DNA of 64,000 nt from Symsagittifera roscoffensis (taxonomy: Eukaryota > Xenacoelomorpha > Acoela > Convolutidae): assembly GCF_963678635.1 (NCBI RefSeq), contig NC_087069.1:35567959-35631958 (forward strand), written 5' to 3'. Shown here in pieces: positions 11,027 to 22,960 of the stretch. Made by a program: the position numbers and the translations under genes. The notes beneath the pieces were generated by a model. It was not told the origin of the DNA. It searched no databases and saw nothing but the letters and a program-made list of their open reading frames with translations. Position 1 is the first letter of the stretch; each line of letters begins with the position of its first letter.

Positions 11027-13571
11027 GGCACCCTGATTTTTGACATAATTCTGGCTCCGATCTTTGTTTTGCCGAAAGGCTTTCCCGTCACCATTTTTAG
11101 AGTGTTGCAATTTCCACCCCTTGTCGCTCCCACTTCGGCTTCCAGTATCGGCATCGACATACTTAACGTCTCACTCAACTTCTGCCTTTCGATTTCCTGC
11201 TTTAGCCGTTGCTCGTTCTCTTTCGTCGCTAGATCTTGTTTCACTTTGTTGATGGCTTCCGCCGCTGCTTTTTCATAGTTGATCGCTAGAGGATTCTTGT
11301 TCTCGGCTTCTATGGCATTCTTAGCTTGCACTACAGCCTTCACCATTTTCGTCGGTAGTTCCGCACTCGGTGCCTCCGTGTTTTTTGTGTCAAACTCGGC
11401 TTGCCTGTTTCTCGTATTCTGCACCACCGCTTAAGCTAACTTATGTTTGGGATGACTTTGATTTTTTACCTGAAGTCCATCCTGAAGTGTCCCTCTTGAT
11501 TTCAGAAGAAGCATCTCGCACCTATCTTGATGATCAAGCCACTATAGAACTCGTGTTCTTCCATCTGGCTCATGTTTTCCTCATCCGGTGCATATCCCAG
11601 ACTCTTCATGCCTACGTCGTGCAGTCCGTCACATGATGATCCGCTGATCCAAAATTTGCGCATGAGCTACGTTTATCCATATCATCTCTAGGCTTGTACC
11701 ATGACGTCCTCTGTGGTTGACTCCGCCCTTGCATTTTCCTGTAATCCGAGTATGAGTATTTCTTAGGTTTTATCAGCATGTACTCTCTTGACTTCTGTCT
11801 CATTTCTTCTGGAGTCGGTGCACTATCTTTTGACAGTGTATAGTACGTTGCTAACATTGTTCTCAAGCCGTCACTTTTTACCCCATCGATAAATTTCGAG
11901 GCAAAGCTGAAGTTCCTATTATTCGTTGATTCTTCAGGGTCACTCCTTCTTCTCAAGCTCTCAAGATTGTCCAGAAACCGATCAATCGATTCGTCGTCCC
12001 TCTGTCTTCTCTTTTCAAATTTCATCATCGCTTGGTGACCCTTCATACCCGACCCGAATCGGTTCAATAATATCTCGAAGATTTTGTCTGCAGTATCACG
12101 TTCCTCTTCCTTTTTTGCAAACACACATTTTAACGCCCTGCCTTCTAAATTGCTGGGTATCGCTGTGCAGGCTTGTCTCTCGTCATTCAAGTTGTCTTGT
12201 TCCAAATGTAGTCTCATGACTTCTACCCAATTGTCAATGCATCCATCTGAGTCATCCTTAAATTCTTTTGGCTTCTTGAAGGTTTTCCTGGATTTGCCAC
12301 CTCCTCTTTCACTCGAGTCAGTGTTCCTCGTCGCGAACGCTTCTAATGTTCTATTCATCATCTTTCAGGTGCTAACCCACGTTATGGCATCAGGTCCCAC
12401 ATTATTGCTTGTTGTGGAATCCCCTGGGCCATTTGTCGTAGACGAGGTTCCACTCTTCATAATTGTCTTGGCCCCCTGTACCTATGGTCGCTGCACCCTG
12501 GGAAAACGGTAATGGCGTTGACTCTCGCTTGTTCCGTTGTGGTTCCACGAAGTCAACTCTGTTACCTTGCGTTCGATCTGTTACCGGCTTGTCTTGTGAT
12601 GCAGAGTTTCTCAAGATGGCATCCAGTTTGGCCTGTATGGCTCATGAACTCTCAGCCTGGTCTCTGCTCATTGTGTCCATTCTCGTCTCCAAACTCCCTA
12701 GCTTACTGTTCTTAGTGTCATATCGTTAATTCATTACTTGCATGTCTTTTTTGATATTCTTCTCGCGGTCTTTGTCAGTGGCCTCTACCTTGTCTGACAT
12801 CTGCTGAAGCTTCTCCTCCGTCGCCCTCACCAGATTGAAGTAGTTGTCGAGGTTTTCGTTTTTGTTGTATCTTATTTCCTTCTTTATTACTTCTCGATCT
12901 TCCTCACTGCACTTCAGTTTTTTGTCGATTTGTTCCTGCTTTGCCATCAAGTCACTTTGTTCAAGAAGAGGTGTTTTCTCTTGGTTTGCTGTTGTCCTAC
13001 TTTCAACCGTTGCCTCGTGCCTAGCTGTTGCCACAAGGTCACCTCGATCATCGTCTTGATTATCCTCTGTTGCTACTGCAGAAACTGTTCCAAATGTCTT
13101 GCCTTTCTCGGTCGTAGGTGCTATTTCATCCTTCTCTCTTGGTTTCATTCCGACCATCACTGCAATCCTCTCTGTAAACGACGTTCTTTTTGTATGATAG
13201 TCCTCTTTTATTGTTTCTGACGTGTTGCTCGTTGTATCGTCTACAATGTCAATCGGCGAGAATTCTATCGTCTTCTTTTCTTGTTCCTCCACGTTCGGCA
13301 TCGGTGTTGACTCTGTTGTTTTCCTTTCCACCTCATCAACACTCTGATCTGGTGTCTCTAGATCGATTTCTGTGGCAGGTACCGTTCACCCCTCTTCAGC
13401 GCTTACTCTCGTCTTGTTTTCTTTTGCGCTTCTTGTGTTGACCGTGCTCACTGAAAAGTTCTTTCTCCTTACTTTTTGGACCGACGGCATTGCTTTTCGT
13501 TGCGAAGAGTTATGATAAGTCTTTGACTCTAGTACTCTCCTCTCTGCTGTCGGTACCCTACTTCGCCTCAT
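11027..13571 (-). pseudogene. gag: gag relic of Ty3-type element
   Basis: Broken frames at 13571-13386, 13331-12726, 12614-12402, 12361-11612 and 11427-11027 follow the gag order of the intact element. First come an acidic and coiled-coil N-terminus, then a capsid-like block with FEILLNRFGSG, GHQAMM.FEKRRQR and ASKFIDGVK, then WYKPRDDMDKR before the zinc knuckles. The first knuckle is degraded (CANF in place of CxxC). The second carries a stop right after CFF but keeps the histidine that the intact copy has lost. The final block has GKPFGKTKIG, matching GKRFGMAPHG in the intact copy. It is not functional. Confidence 0.85.
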
Positions 13572-13686
13572 GGTTCTTATTTACATTTTTTTCTATCTAT
13601 AATATTAACTTTTACAAATTTCTATTCTAAGGATAAAAATTATGAAAAGTATTCCTAATTTTTTTAAGTAAAAAAAATTGCAATTC

Positions 13687-15392
13687 GCGATCTTATTAGA
13701 GCAGATTTTTTTTGATTTTAATCGTTCTGACCGGTCCCTTGATTGCTCCGCTTAAGTATTTGGATGTTTCACACTGCCCCAATGCCTACCACGACCCTTT
13801 TCGCTCAGATTTCGGAACACTTCGCACGTCCCAGGACCTCTTGGTACCGTCCCAAGACTTTTCAGTAGTGTCCCAAGACTTTTCTGTACTGTCCCAAAAC
13901 TTTTCTGTACTTCCCAAGACTTTTCTGTACTGTCCCAAGACTTTTCGGCACTGTCCGAAGACTTTTCTGTACTGTCCCAAGACTTCCTGGTACTGTCCCA
14001 AGACTTTTTCGCTCTGTCCCAAGACTTCCTGGTACTGTCCCAAGACTTTTTCGCTCTGTCCCAAGACTTCCTGGTATTGTCCCAAGACTTTTCCGCTCTA
14101 TCCCAAGACTTCCTGGTACTGTCCCAAGACTTTTCCATTCTGTCCCAAGACTTCCTGGTACTGTCCCAAGACTTTTCCGCTCTTTCCCAAGACTTCCTGG
14201 TACTGTTGCACGACTCTTCCGTACCGTCCCAAGGCTTTCTGGTACTGTCCCAAGACTTTTCCGCTCTGTCCCAAGACTTCCTGGTATTGTCCCAAGATTT
14301 TTTCTCTCTGTCCCAAGACTTCCTAGTACTGTCCCAAAACTTTTCCACTCTGTCTCAAGACTTTTTGGTACTGTCCCAAGACTTTTCCTCTCTGTCCCAA
14401 GACTTCCTCACTTCAGTGTTGGGACACACGCACTTTCCCAAGACCGCTTCTTCCCTAGTGTTGGGACAAAATGATTTCTTCTTCTTCGTTGTTGGGACTC
14501 TTGAACCACTATCCTGGTACCACCACTTGAGCTCTAGTATAAAAACTTCCCCAATCTTATTAGAGCAGATTTTTTTTGATTTTAATCGTTCTGACCGGTC
14601 CCTTGATTTCTCCGCTTAAGTATTTGGATGTTTCACACTGCCCCAATGCCTACCACGACCCTTTTCGCTCAGATTTCGGAACACTTCGCACGTCCCAGGA
14701 CCTCTTGGTACCGTCCCAAGACTTTTCAGTAGTGTCCCAAGACTTTTCTGTACTGTCCCAAGACTTTTCTGTACTGTCCCAAAACTTTTCTGTACTGCCC
14801 CAAGACTTTTCTGTACTGTCCCAAGACTTTTCGGCACTGTCCCAAGACTTTTCTGTACTGTCCCAAGACTTCCTGGTACTGTCCCAAGACTTTTTCGCTC
14901 TGTCCCAAGACTTCCTGGTACTGTCCCAAGACTTTTTCGCTCTGTCCCAAGACTTCCTGGTACTGTCCCAAGACTTTTCCGCTCTGTCCCAAGACTTCCT
15001 GGTACTGTCCCAAGACTTTTCCGCTCTGTCCCAAGACTTCCTGGTACTGTCCCAAGACTTTTCCGCTCTGTCCCAAGACTTCCTGGTACTGTTGCAAGAC
15101 TTTTCCGTACCGTCCCAAGGCTTTCTGGTACTGTCCCAAGACTTTTCCGCTCTGTCCCAAGACTTCCTGGTGTTGTCCCAAGATTTTTTCTCTCTGTCCC
15201 AAGACTTCCTGGTACTGTCCCAAAACTTTTCCACTCTGTCTCAAGACTTTTTGGTACTGTCCCAAGACTTTTACGCTCTGTCCCAAGACCCCTTCTTCCC
15301 TAGTGTTGGGACAAACTGATTTCTTCTTCTTCGTTGTTGGGACTCTTGAACCACTATCCTGGTACCACCACTTGAGCTCTAGTATAAAAATT
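13687..15392. repeat. 21-bp minisatellite in two ~0.86-kb duplicated blocks
   Basis: Two blocks (about 13687-14552 and 14553-15392) each start with ATCTTATTAGAGCAGATTTT, share about 170 bp of unique lead-in, and then carry dozens of 21-bp units of the form CTGTCCCAAGACTTcctggt and CTGTCCCAAGACTTttccgc alternating as a 42-bp higher-order unit. Because 21 is a multiple of 3, most frames stay open on both strands (LSQDFLV heptads on plus, SWDSTRK or GQYQEVL on minus). The array occupies the leader-gag interval of the minus-strand LTR element. Translation is not supported. Confidence 0.9.
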
Positions 15393-15399
15393 TCCCCAA

Positions 15400-16885
15400 A
15401 ATCCAACCTTACTGGCCAAAAGTTTCAAATGCTAACCCCCCTGAATTATCTCCCTTTATTAATCTGACACCAGTTGAAATTCAACTTGTTCGCTGATGTG
15501 TTGTGATCACCTGTTCGTTAAAAAACTGATAAAATTGGTACCGAAAACGTAAAAACACAAACGATAAAAAATTATAAAAACGGAAAGATGAACCCACCTA
15601 AAATCGGAGATGACCAATGTCGCCTTTTCGTAGCGAAATTGTCTGGTACCTGATTGTCACGCGTTTTCCTCCCCCCTCTTAGCGATCTGCTAAGAGGGGG
15701 TATTGTACTTCCGGGTTTCAAAAACTGTCTATCTCCGTTCCCCCCACCCGATCCTACCAGGCTACCTACCTTAATTCGATCTTAAATTTGGATATCCACT
15801 CTCTATAATTCACGCGTGCAAGAATATAAAGTAACTAAATCGACGCTGTCGATTGATTAGTTACTATAACGTGTCCCCCCTTTTTACAATTTGCAACCGC
15901 CAACCTCTAACCTAACCAGCCCCCTTCTAACCTTCCCCCTTTTTAGCCCCCCTCTTAAGCCGAAAATTACCTTAAACACTGGGTGCTAAACCTCTCGAGA
16001 GAAAACCGTAGAACCTGTTTCCAAGCTCTGCTCAAGTAAAAACGTTCCTCAAAACGGTGGCGTTCCGCTTATCCAATTTTACACTTATCTCCTATAACGT
16101 AATATGGATTCTAACGATACACGATTGACCAACCAGAACACCTCTGTGTGTCTCCCTATGATTGTCCTGATTCCGTTCTGGTTGTCTCCTTGACTCGTCC
16201 AGCACCTCTCTCCAGCACCACTTTCCCACTTGGCTGGTCACCTGTTCCAGTCCAGTCTCCCAGTGCTTCGTAGATTGACCAAACCAAAACACCTCTGTGT
16301 GCCTTCTCTGTTCGGTCCCGTTGGTGCTGGATGTCCCCTTGTTGGGTCCAGCATTTGTCGGGTTCCCTTATTGTGAACCACTTTCCTGCTTGGTTGGTCA
16401 TCTTTTCCAGTCAAGTCTCCAAGTGGTCCAGCTAAGTTGCAAGCTATCTGAAAACCCTCGACAACGCCCCACACTCGGGCACTTTTTTAACTTGCTGAAA
16501 TGATCGAAACGATGGGTGTTATGAAAACAGTTTGGGTATAGTATTTAAATATTAAAAAGGTTTGATCCAACTAATCTGGTGTAAAAGTCACTGTCATTTT
16601 TTGTTTTATGGTTTTTTTCCTTTTTCTATTCTTTTTTGGTATTTGTTTGGCTTTTTGTCTTTTTGCTCATTTTTTAGTCCCCCTAGTTACCTCCCCTTAC
16701 TCAATTAGCTAGGCCTTGTTCGGAGAGCGTACCTGGAAATTTTCTCGAGTTTTCTTAAAAAGCTATCACGTTACGACCGGAAAGTTTACACGTTCCCGCT
16801 GAACCGTGCCACCGGTACTCTAGAATGGGCATGTAGCCCGGAGCTGTGTCAAGTGGGTTCGACTCCGTAGTCATGATGTCTTAAA
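15400..16885 (-). other. leader of the minus-strand LTR element
   Basis: No coding frame is supported. The segment is C-rich on plus (G-rich in the element's sense), with an A-rich sense stretch at about 16680-16600. This mirrors the A-rich stretch at 27125-27235 in the intact element. A perfect 11-bp stem with a 7-base loop lies at 15672-15700 (CCCCCTCTTAG/CTAAGAGGGGG). A near-duplicate pair of about 80 bp with TTGACCAA and ACACCTCTGTGTG lies at about 16125-16180 and 16275-16310. Confidence 0.55.
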
Positions 16886-16902
16886 AACACCCAGGAGCGC
16901 CA
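16886..16902 (-). promoter_or_regulatory. primer-binding site of minus-strand LTR element
   Basis: On the minus strand this reads TGGCGCTCCTGGGTGTT, starting with the TGG that pairs with a tRNA CCA end, 11 bases inside the LTR end at 16914. The same 17 bases occur at 26866-26882 beside the intact element's LTR, although the flanks have diverged strongly. That contrast supports the call. Confidence 0.7.
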
Positions 16903-16913
16903 TAAAAACACTA

Positions 16914-17692
16914 TGTAACCGTCGCCTACTTCGGTCACATATGAGGTTAAAGAAAAATAGGCCCTATAACCATTGGCTCAAGAGTCAGGGACACTATCTC
17001 TTGTGTTTTTCTACCTCGAACAGTCGGAGCCAATTCGGTTCACTTGCGACATGAGACTAAAACCCTTGTTACAGCTTAAAGGCCATTATTAAATTACCCT
17101 CCCCCCACTCTAGAAAATAAAACGTCCCCATACTTAGGTCTCAAAATACCCAAAATACGCAAAGGCCGTTAAAAACAGGGTCGGAACAGTCCGTACAGTT
17201 ACTTTTTATTAGACAGTGGAACTTTGATCCATTTCAGATCAACATAACACTTATAAAACACACTCAAGAAAACTAAATTGGGTGCTCACATACCAGCACA
17301 CTCGAGAATTGAGGTAACTAAATTAATCAGTAACTCTAGCATTAGGTAATTAAGTTTTAACTCAAGAAGTTTGTAATCAATGAATTCCAGCAAGGAAAAT
17401 GAGTTTTGACTCGAGAAATAAGTTTTGGAACTGGAACATTGGGATACCCCAGCTGTCCACCTACTACTGAGGGTTCATTCTGGTTCACTTCTTATTTGTC
17501 TCTGCTCTGTTTACAATCGCTCTGCTTCCTATTCAGGATAGGGCAGCTCTACTCGCGTTTGATTTATATCTGGAAATTGCGAACAGCAATTTACCGCTGC
17601 TTTTTTCAACTACTTTCCCGCGATTGTCACTCGGTTGTTCTGATCTTGGATTTCTGAGATTTTCAGTTTTCGCGAGAAAGTTGAGCATGACA
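16914..17692 (-). mobile_element. LTR of the decayed minus-strand element
   Basis: The inner edge is set by alignment: the minus strand ends ...GGTTACA, as the intact LTR ends ...TGTTACA. Upstream it shares patchy similarity with the intact LTR's last 150 bases (the GTTTTTC and GAGCC regions). The outer edge is a guess: TGTCATGCTC on minus at 17692 would give a TG...CA LTR of 779 bp. No target duplication can be shown because the other end of the element is missing. Confidence 0.5.
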
Positions 17693-17708
17693 GGCTCAAT
17701 TCGAGTTT

Positions 17709-18568
17709 TTGAAAAACTACATTTCACCCCAAAATTACGTTTTTCGTATTCCTCAAGGTCAAACTTCCAAATATGACCGACTGGCCCACAAAAGCAGGAA
17801 AATTATATTTGGGTGGTATCAAAAATCAACAGATACAGGTACCGTACTAAATTTTAGAAGCTGCGTCCACCTTCAGTACAAGAGAAGTGTGATTGAAGGA
17901 ACTGTTCACCGGGTTTTCCGCAGTACGTCAACATGGGAAGAATATGATAAAGTTATGAAAATCAACTGTGAACAGTGTTTGGATAACCACTATCCGCAAA
18001 AATGGTCGTCGCGGGTTGCAACCCATGCCTTCGAAAAGATCATCAGGGAGGGCAAAAAAACAAAAAGAACATGGCTGAGAAAAAGAAGCCCTGTGATTAT
18101 AGCAATGATTCACCACCCAACTTGATGGTCCAATAAAGGGGGAATCACAGTCAGACATTAGCAAAAAAAGTGTGCGATATCACCAATGCGCAGATAATAT
18201 TCACGACGAGGAAAATGAAAACTTGTATGCCCTCTCTAAAATCCTCCTTTTCCAGTGAACTGAAAACAAAAGTGGTGTACAGACTTGAATGTTGGGGGTG
18301 CAAATCCCTCTATGTTGGCCAGATGGTTCGACATCTCACCACAAGGATTGAGGAACACCGGAAAGAGGATACCCCAGTTGGACAGCATATAAGGCAGTAT
18401 GGTAGTGAGAGTGGTAAGTCTGAATTTAAATGGAAAATAATCGACCAGGCGTCCAGCAGAATCAAGTTACTTACATTAGAAGCGCTGCACATTAGGAAAG
18501 AGAGACCGGCAATTAACACGCGCGATGAGTATGGAAGTAGGGAGCTGACACTAAGGCTACATTTTTGA
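17709..18568 (+). pseudogene. Penelope-like element, 3' part (RT end plus GIY-YIG endonuclease)
   Basis: Two open pieces, 17709-18125 and 18170-18568, lie in shifted frames. The first has GWYQKSTDTGTVLNFRSC and a later CLDNHYP, matching the region after the reverse transcriptase core in Penelope-like elements. The second looks like the GIY-YIG nuclease of these elements: VVYRLECWGCKSLYVG, then RHLTTRIEEHRK, VGQHIRQYG, and a glutamate in LEALHIRKERPAINTRDE. The N-terminal half and the RT core are missing, and a frame break plus a stop separate the pieces. It is a dead fragment. Superfamily is fairly sure; clade is not. Confidence 0.7.
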
Positions 18569-18896
18569 AATTTTTTTTTTTTGAAATAACTTACATGTTG
18601 CATAAAAATTAGCGACAAAACGAAATTGTAAAAATAAAAAAGGTGATAACTTTCAGAAATTTGTGACAAAATGTTTAAAATTGTTTCATAATAGATGTTA
18701 CATAATTTCAGTAATATTTGTAAAGTGATATTTGTAAAGTAATATTTGTATATCAAAAGGAATCAAATTCTAACCTACTTATTAAATAGCTTCAGATAAA
18801 TTGTTGATATATTGGGACAGCCGTGGTGGTCCCCTGCAATTACTTCAAATTACTTTGACTGGATTCATTTACCACTGCTAACGCTCGTGGACACTA
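18569..18896. other. AT-rich tail after the Penelope-like fragment
   Basis: Poly-T and A-rich sequence with several GTAATATTTGTA-like iterations near 18710-18750. No gene seen. It may be the 3' untranslated part of the fragment upstream. Confidence 0.4.
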
Positions 18897-19550
18897 TTGG
18901 TTGGACACAGGTTGGTGGATCGCATGATTGTAGTTGGAGCAAGCTCATTCAGAAGGACCCTTGACTACCTACCCTACGATCTAAGGGTAAAGTATCGAAG
19001 ACTAATTTTTGCAAAATTGGGAGGACTAAGCCTCAACTCAAACGACGTGAGTAAACTCAAGAAATTGCAGTGGTTACTTAGAAACGGTTCCCTAAAATCC
19101 AGAGAAATCATTCTCCGGCACGACGTGATAAACAATAGTATCACAAAGCATCCCAAAAATTTTAATACGAAGTGTTCCTCGGAGCAGTTAACTGAAATCA
19201 TCACGAATTTTCAGCATCAAATAGCTGCAATTATATACATTCGTCGAAACGGTACCCTCACTTTTTTGAAAAGTTACGGAAGACAAAACCTCTCATCATC
19301 GACGCGATAAAACGATTTCTCCTAAACAAAAACAACAAAACGGCGTTGATACAGTTGTTGCCCTCTCTAATTTACATCCCCCTCCGTCTCTTGAGCTGAA
19401 GTTGCTCAACAAAGTACTTTCGAAACGTCACAACCTCCGTTCACTAGTACTTCAGCAAAGATCAAAATCCAGAGTACGGCCCACCAAATCAAAGAGAGCA
19501 GCAGCAAAGAAAAAACAAGCAGCCCAATCCTCATCGCACTAGTTCTGGTG
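18897..19550 (+). pseudogene. possible N-terminal part of a second Penelope-like element
   Basis: A 137-codon frame (18897-19310) contains SSFRRTLDYLPYDLRVKYR. After a frame change, a second stretch (about 19335-19540) contains VALSNLHPPPSLELKLLNKV, which resembles the short 'NLS...L' region at the start of Penelope-like proteins, and it ends in a basic run. A 5' part following a 3' part fits the head-to-tail partial tandems common in this superfamily. The assignment rests on context and one motif, so it is tentative. Confidence 0.3.
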
Positions 19551-19697
19551 AGTCTGATTTTCTTGAGACTAGTCTCTCCTGAGGTTTTTATACCTTGGAG
19601 TATCAGTCCAAGGGAATCAAAAAACTCAATAAGTCTTCTCTAGCCTGGTCTTCTCCTGAGGTTTTATACATTGGAGTGTCAGTTCTGAGACGATTTT

Positions 19698-20530
19698 TTG
19701 AGCAATATGGGCTCAGAAGAAAGACGCAGAAATGCTAGCGTCTCGCAAGCATCTGACAAATTTTGTAAAACATGCAAAAAGCCGATCAGAATTAAAAGTC
19801 AAATCTTTAATTGCATTGCCTGTGGCGATGTTATGCACATGATAAAAACATGCACTGGAATATCTGAAGCTGCCATCCTTGGAATTTCGGAGATCAGTCA
19901 GAACGTCCTCGTGCTCTGTAACTGTTGTGTTGGAAACAATAGGAAAGAGTCGATGATCAACGATTAAATGCAAACCCGTCCATCCATTGCCGAAACAAAA
20001 CTCAATGAAATCGCCGAACAGTTCTCTACATTTAAACAAGAGATAGATTCACTAAAGCAAAAGATAGATGAAACAAACAAAAAACCACAAAACAGAAATG
20101 AACTAAAGCAACATGCCTTAAACAAACAGAATCAAGCTATAACGGAATCCGGATAAGAGAACTGCTTGAACTGGACTCAAAAAATTCAAGAGATAGACAC
20201 GAACACGACTTGGAAAAGGTGAACAAACTGTTTGCGTTCTTAACAGTTGAAGCAAAAATCACAGATTTAAAACGTTTAGGAAAATATGAAGAAGGAAAAA
20301 GGCCACGCACAAAAATGTAAATGTATCAAATGAATGGCAAAAACGACTGATACTAATGCCCTTGGCAAAATTGAAAAACTACGACAAAACTCTTTTTGTG
20401 TCAAAAAAAAGCTCAGCCCAAATGAATTTCTGATTGAGAACAAACTTCTTATGAAAAGACAAAAAAAGATAGAAACTGGCGTATCAGCTAAAAACCTAGG
20501 GCTAAGGCACCTTGTCCTTTACCATTATGA
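19698..20530 (+). pseudogene. LINE A ORF1-like protein (zinc, coiled coil, RRM-like)
   Basis: An open frame from 19698 carries a PHD-like cysteine cluster (CKTCKKPIRIKSQ, CIACGDVMH, LCNCC) in residues ~23-77. After a stop at 19965-19967 the same frame continues into a coiled coil (FKQEIDSLKQKIDETNKK). A shifted frame then has ITDLKRLGKYEEGKRPR, the typical end of the RNA-binding domain of LINE ORF1 proteins. A further shifted frame covers 20334-20530. In living relatives this protein coats the element RNA. Here it is broken at least three times. Confidence 0.6.
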
Positions 20531-20545
20531 CGAAGAAAGTGGAAA

Positions 20546-21115
20546 TTGGAAAAAAGTCGAAAGCAATTGCTACCTACTGTTGAGTACTTAAAAATTTTAT
20601 GCCTAAATGTCAGAAGTACTTTAGACATCAACAGAAGAACAGCTCTATCAAATGCCATTTTACAAACAGACTACGATATACTATGCCTCGCAGAGACATG
20701 GCTGGTAAATGAAATACCAGATAAAGCTCTGCATTTGGCTGGTTTTAATATAATTCGCAAAGATAGAAAAAACTCCACTTTAAAAACCAATCACGGAGGT
20801 GTACTCATGGCGATAAAAGAAAATGTGCATTACGAAGAAGTTGATGCTCAAAAAGAAAATGAAGAAAGCATAGCGGCCGAACTAACAGGTGAAACTGGGC
20901 ATCATCAAATTCTCTGCTGTGTTTATAATCCCCCGAAAAACAGTAAATACCAATGGAAACAACAAGACTTCTTTAGTTTGTTCGAAAACTTAACAAAATT
21001 ACAAATACAACACAAGTGTAACGCAGTGTCGATTACGGGAGTTATAAATTTTGAATACACTCGTTGGAAAATGATGCACTCAAAGGACGAATATGAAAAT
21101 ACAGTGTTGAAATAG
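20546..21115 (+). pseudogene. LINE A ORF2, AP-endonuclease domain
   Basis: The frame contains LKILCLNVRS, YDILCLAETWL (with the catalytic glutamate of the ETW motif), IIRKDRKNS and NHGGVLMAIK. This is the order of an exonuclease-endonuclease-phosphatase fold that nicks target DNA for target-primed reverse transcription. The later catalytic aspartate-asparagine motif has become GVINFE, and the frame stops at 21115 before the SDH motif. A shifted frame at 21192-21310 supplies SCSDHYAYSA, which contains the SDH signature. Non-functional. Confidence 0.75.
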
Positions 21116-21191
21116 CTCATTGAACTTGACTATGATCAATTATTCGACTCCAAAAAAAGCAGCTTGATGTTTATTAACAAACAACCCTGGA

Positions 21192-22960
21192 GTGATACTC
21201 AACTGGCACACGTACCAAACAGCAACAAACACATACAGCATTGACAAAATTTCATGCTCAGATCATTATGCTTACTCTGCAACAATTGACATGGAAGCCA
21301 GTATCAAAGAAATAAACAAAGGTGAGATTCTGGCATTTAGCAGAGCCGATTGGACAGCAATAAATCAAGAGATTAAAGACAAACTTTTCATACCGTATTG
21401 TTACAGTAATGTAAATGAGCTCCTGTGTCAGTGTTATGCATGGTTATGAGACAAAATAAAGAACAATGTACCTAAGGTTACATCACACAGATCAACTCTC
21501 CCCCCGTGGGCAACACCAAGTACGTCTCACATGCTAAAAAGAGTACAAACTTTAAAACGGCGTATTGATCGGCAAAACAAACCTACTTTAAACAAACCTA
21601 CTTTAAGCCTTATCCTAAAACACAAAAAACTGGAAAAAAATCTTCAAATAGCATTGACTGAAGATCAAGCAATTTACGAAGAAAGAGTAACAAGCAGTAG
21701 ACGATTCAGTGACCTACAAAAATACTTGAACAAAATAAGTAGTTCAAGGCAATATCCCCAAAAAATGTTTTACAAGGAAAAATCCACTAGAGATGACACC
21801 CAAAAAGCTACATTTTTTAACGAATTCTTCATCAGTGTATATCAAAGGAATCAAATCTTAACCTTCTCGCACCAAATGCAAACTGTTCTCCTACAGAAGA
21901 AATCTGTACACAAATACACATTGAAGAAACCAAAATCGAATTCATGCTCAAAAATCTTTTAACAAATGAAGCATCAAGTTTTGATGGTATAGGTAATATA
22001 ATTCTAAAAAATCTTTCTGAAACTCTGTCAAAATCGCTCTATCTTCTCTTCCGCACATTCATTAACAAGCGGCTCTTCCCGACCTACTGGAAAACAAGTC
22101 AAGTGCCCCCACTTTTTGAAGAAAAGAATAAGGCGTCAGTTGAGTGCTACCGCCCAATTAGCCTTTTATGCTCCGCCTCGAAGGTCTTCGAAAAAATTAT
22201 CTTTGATAATATATACCCCAAATTTCAACTTTTCTTGGAAAACGCTTAATACAGCTTCCGGCAAAAAAGGTCAGCAGTACTACAAATGGTACAATTTTTG
22301 AGCAAAGTATATGAACTCTACGATGACAAAAATGTTCAAACACTATCAGTCCTTTATCTAGGTTTTTCTAAAGCCTTTGATACAGTTCCTCATAGTATTC
22401 TAATTGCTAAACTACAGAACATAGGCCTAGGCATTCAAATACAAGATATAATACAAGACTATCTAACAGATAGAATACAATTTGTGAAAATCAATAAAAA
22501 CTCATCAACTTTGAAAGAAGTAACTAGCGTTGTACCACAGGGCTCAATTCTTGGCCCTCTACTTTCTATCATTTTAATCAACGATTTTCCCAAATGCATT
22601 GAGAATTCGGATTGTTTTCAACATCGACAAATGTTGAAAAATGGTGCAAAGATAATAAAATGCCGCTGAAAGAAAATAAATGTAATCTGTTAAACCTCAA
22701 AGGGAAAATGGAACTTAAACTATTTAATACAACTGTTGATACCGCAAAGACGCAAAAAGACTTAGGTATTTTAATGTGTGACAACCTTTCGTGGTCAGTA
22801 AATGCTGAAAATCGCATTTCAATAGCAATGGGAGTTTTTTACAAAATCAAACGGAATATCTCGAAAAAACATCATTAAAGTCAAAATTAAACTTATACTG
22901 TGGATGCATTGTACCAATCATAAGCTATGCATCGCAAACATGGCATCCGAACAAAGAGAC
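21192..22960 (+). pseudogene. LINE A ORF2, reverse transcriptase (left part)
   Basis: Frames 21192-21449, 21531-21962, 21944-22249, 22286-22669 and 22612-22878 together follow a LINE reverse transcriptase. Visible motifs are SSFDGIGNIILK, YWKTSQVPPLF, CYRPISLL, LGFSKAFDTVPHSIL, VVPQGSILGPLL and KWCKDNKMPLKENKCN. The catalytic FADD box is missing: the sequence jumps from ENSDCF to a segment just downstream. The last recognisable piece, SYASQTWHPNKET (about 22920-22960), is where LINE B entered. Dead copy. Confidence 0.8.

Larger units (their letters stand above)
11027..17692 (-). mobile_element. truncated, decayed Ty3-type LTR element, minus strand
   Basis: Read on the minus strand, the order is LTR (17692-16914), primer-binding site (16902-16886), leader (to about 15400), minisatellite (15392-13687) and gag relic (13571-11027). 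The sequence ends abruptly at the foldback element, with no pol, integrase or second LTR. It is a relative of the intact element at 25934-43626: gag aligns along its length, the primer-binding site is identical over 17 bases and the LTR end is recognisably homologous. Sequence divergence and stops show it is much older. Confidence 0.8.

Noticed and set aside
13687-15392. CRISPR-like array or genuine repeat protein genes on either strand
   Set aside because: Units are contiguous 21-mers without spacers, and the open frames follow from a repeat length divisible by three. No start context or conserved flanking domain.
16828-16902. tRNA gene suggested by GGGTTCGACTCC and a CCA nearby
   Set aside because: The distance from the T-arm-like word to CCA is too long, and there is no A box or acceptor pairing. 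The CCA belongs to the reverse complement of the primer-binding site.
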